Shown piece after piece: positions 22,438 to 23,425 of a stretch of 23,425 bases of DNA. The notes beneath the pieces are model-generated. The model saw only the letters and a program-made list of their open reading frames with translations, was not told where the DNA came from and did not search any database. The position numbers and the translations under genes were made by a program. The first letter of the stretch is position 1. Each line of letters starts with the position of its first letter. This DNA comes from Pseudomonadota bacterium. GTDB taxonomy: Bacteria; Myxococcota; Polyangia; Polyangiales; Polyangiaceae. The DNA is taken from the NCBI GenBank assembly GCA_023419055.1, contig JAEZYO010000416.1, positions 1 to 23,425 of the forward strand. The letters run 5' to 3'.

Positions 22438-23066
22438 GGTTCCCTCAGTTTCGAAAGGACGCGCGAAAGCTCCGGGTCCCGCGAGAGCAGCGCCTGAAAG
22501 CGTCGGTTCGCGGCGCCGAGCCGCCGCTTCGCCGTGGCGTGCGAGTAGCCGAGGATCGCCGCGATCTCGTGGAGCGACTCCCCCTCCACGAGGTGGAGCA
22601 CGAACACGATGCGCTCTTTCGCGGGGATCTTGTCGATGATCGCCTTGGCGCGGAGCAAGAGGTCCCGCATCTCGACCTCGCGCACGAGATCGGGGTGGCA
22701 AGGAGCGGGGTCGCTCTGACGAATGAAGAGCCGGCGGATTTCACGTCGCCGGAGCTCGCCGTAGACCGTGTTCACCGTGACCGCGTGCATCCACGCGGCG
22801 AGGCGGTCGACTTCTCTCAGGCGCTTGGCGGAGCGGATCACGCGCACGAAGACCTGTTGAACGACGTCGTGGTGATCCTGATCCGCTCCCAGCAGTCGCC
22901 AGACCCAGCGGTTCACGTCGGACTGAAAGCGATCGTAGAGCGCCGGCGCAGCCGTATGCGGGTCCTCGCGCAGCCACGCCGCGAGCCGGGCATCCGAATC
23001 ATTGCTCGGTTCGTCCTCACCCGGGGGGCGCTCCAGGCGTCTCAAAGCGGGTTCGCGAGTTCCCAT
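22434..23066 (-). CDS. ECF-type RNA polymerase sigma factor
   Basis: 210-residue extracytoplasmic-function sigma factor. Region 2 spans about 40-108 (ALYDRFQSDVNRWVWRLLGADQDHHDVVQQVFVRVIRS, then LAAWMHAVTVNTVYGELRRREIRR), and region 4 covers about 147-195 (IPAKERIVFVLHLVEGESLHEIAAILGYSHATAKRRLGAANRRF), the helix-turn-helix that reads the -35 element. The N-terminal 25 residues are Pro/Glu-rich and not conserved. The ATG at 23066 fits the domain start. Being followed with 4-nt overlap by a FecR-domain protein supports a sigma/anti-sigma type signalling pair. The gene is divergent from a lipoprotein gene, and the 160-bp gap likely holds both promoters, but I could not identify a convincing -35/-10 pair. 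Confidence 0.92.
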   Translation of the reverse strand: MGTREPALRRLERPPGEDEPSNDSDARLAAWLREDPHTAAPALYDRFQSDVNRWVWRLLGADQDHHDVVQQVFVRVIRSAKRLREVDRLAAWMHAVTVNTVYGELRRREIRRLFIRQSDPAPCHPDLVREVEMRDLLLRAKAIIDKIPAKERIVFVLHLVEGESLHEIAAILGYSHATAKRRLGAANRRFQALLSRDPELSRVLSKLREP

Positions 23067-23226
23067 TCAGGCTCTCGTCGATAATGACGCTTTGGCCCCG
23101 CGCTCGGGATCATGGATTCGTACGACTGTAGCCTTGCGCTGGCACTGGTAAGCCGCGGGCACCCTCAGCGTGACGGATGATTGATGCACCCGATCGTTCG
23201 TGGCAGCCGTCTTCAGGGTTTAGCGG

Positions 23227-23425
23227 ATGCAAAGGCTCGTGCGTTACTCGTGGTGCTCGGCGTTGATCTTCCTCGGTTCCTGCTCTCCTGCTCCGGAAAG
23301 CTCGCCGCAGGGAGGCGACGGCGGGGCTGCGGGTACCTCGGCCCTCTCCGGAGCTGGGGGCCAAGGACAGGCTGGCTCCGCGGGCGGGTTCGCCGGAGCG
23401 GGCGGCTCGGCGGCGGGTACGGGCG
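23227..23425 (+). CDS. Lipoprotein with Gly/Ser/Ala spacer, 3' partial
   Basis: Open reading frame from ATG at 23227, running off the window after 66 codons. The N-terminus has a basic start, a hydrophobic segment and the lipobox LGSC with Cys19, then a spacer of Gly, Ala and Ser (from about residue 29 to the window edge), the same build as the lipoproteins at 143-946 and 11081-12514. The functional domain lies beyond the window. AGCGG just before the ATG is a weak ribosome-binding site. It is divergent from the ECF sigma gene, so it could be a target of that factor. Confidence 0.72.
   Translation, partial: MQRLVRYSWCSALIFLGSCSPAPESSPQGGDGGAAGTSALSGAGGQGQAGSAGGFAGAGGSAAGTG

Noticed and set aside
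23140..23156. TGGCAC followed by a GC, suggesting a sigma-54 promoter near the divergent genes
   Set aside because: Spacing between the GG and GC elements is one base short and the TTGC element is absent.

Overview
The window is GC-rich chromosomal DNA with strong G/C bias at third codon positions, so long antisense frames lie over most genes. It looks like a myxobacterium, probably the Sorangium/Polyangium side (order Polyangiales). The reasons are several lipoproteins whose lipobox is followed by a long Gly/Ser/Thr/Ala spacer, a eukaryote-like Ser/Thr kinase, a DUF1592/DUF1552 pair, a CotH-type lipoprotein and an RpoH-like sigma factor with few housekeeping neighbours. The organism assignment is inference from gene content. 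No rRNA, tRNA, CRISPR, IS element or phage gene was seen.

Layout. (1) 143-1465, plus strand: a Cys-rich repeat lipoprotein, a strong terminator hairpin, and a small membrane protein. (2) 1487-8884, minus strand: an SDR dehydrogenase, a TonB-like protein, a polytopic membrane protein coupled to a truncated GNAT fragment, an atypical Ser/Thr kinase, a membrane protein with LptF/LptG-like topology, a TatA-like protein and heme O synthase (ctaB). (3) 8990-11065, plus strand: metG. (4) 11081-15426, minus strand: an RpoH-like sigma factor, a terminator, aspS and a CotH-family lipoprotein. (5) 15590-23066, minus strand: ECF sigma factor, FecR/TPR protein, an envelope protein and a small lipoprotein (first block), then a DUF1592 lipoprotein, a DUF1552 Tat-exported protein and an AraC regulator (second block). 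(6) From 23227, plus strand: a partial lipoprotein gene divergent from the ECF sigma gene and cut by the window end.

How they fit together. The most system-like stretch is 15590-23066. A sigma factor and a membrane FecR-type protein overlap by 4 nt, and two predicted envelope proteins follow, the second also overlapping by 4 nt. After 110 bp holding a perfect 14-bp palindrome comes a compact DUF1592-DUF1552-AraC unit. This is consistent with a signal-responsive locus building a cell-surface apparatus of unknown function, but no substrate or signal can be read from the sequence. The 1487-8884 block is mostly envelope-related genes without one clear pathway. metG, aspS and ctaB are ordinary housekeeping genes.

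No stretch longer than 300 bases lacks a gene. The larger gaps (1-142, 8885-8989, 14353-14574, 15427-15589, 19573-19682, 23067-23226) are listed where they hold a palindrome or terminator; I saw no convincing sigma-70 or sigma-54 promoter in them.
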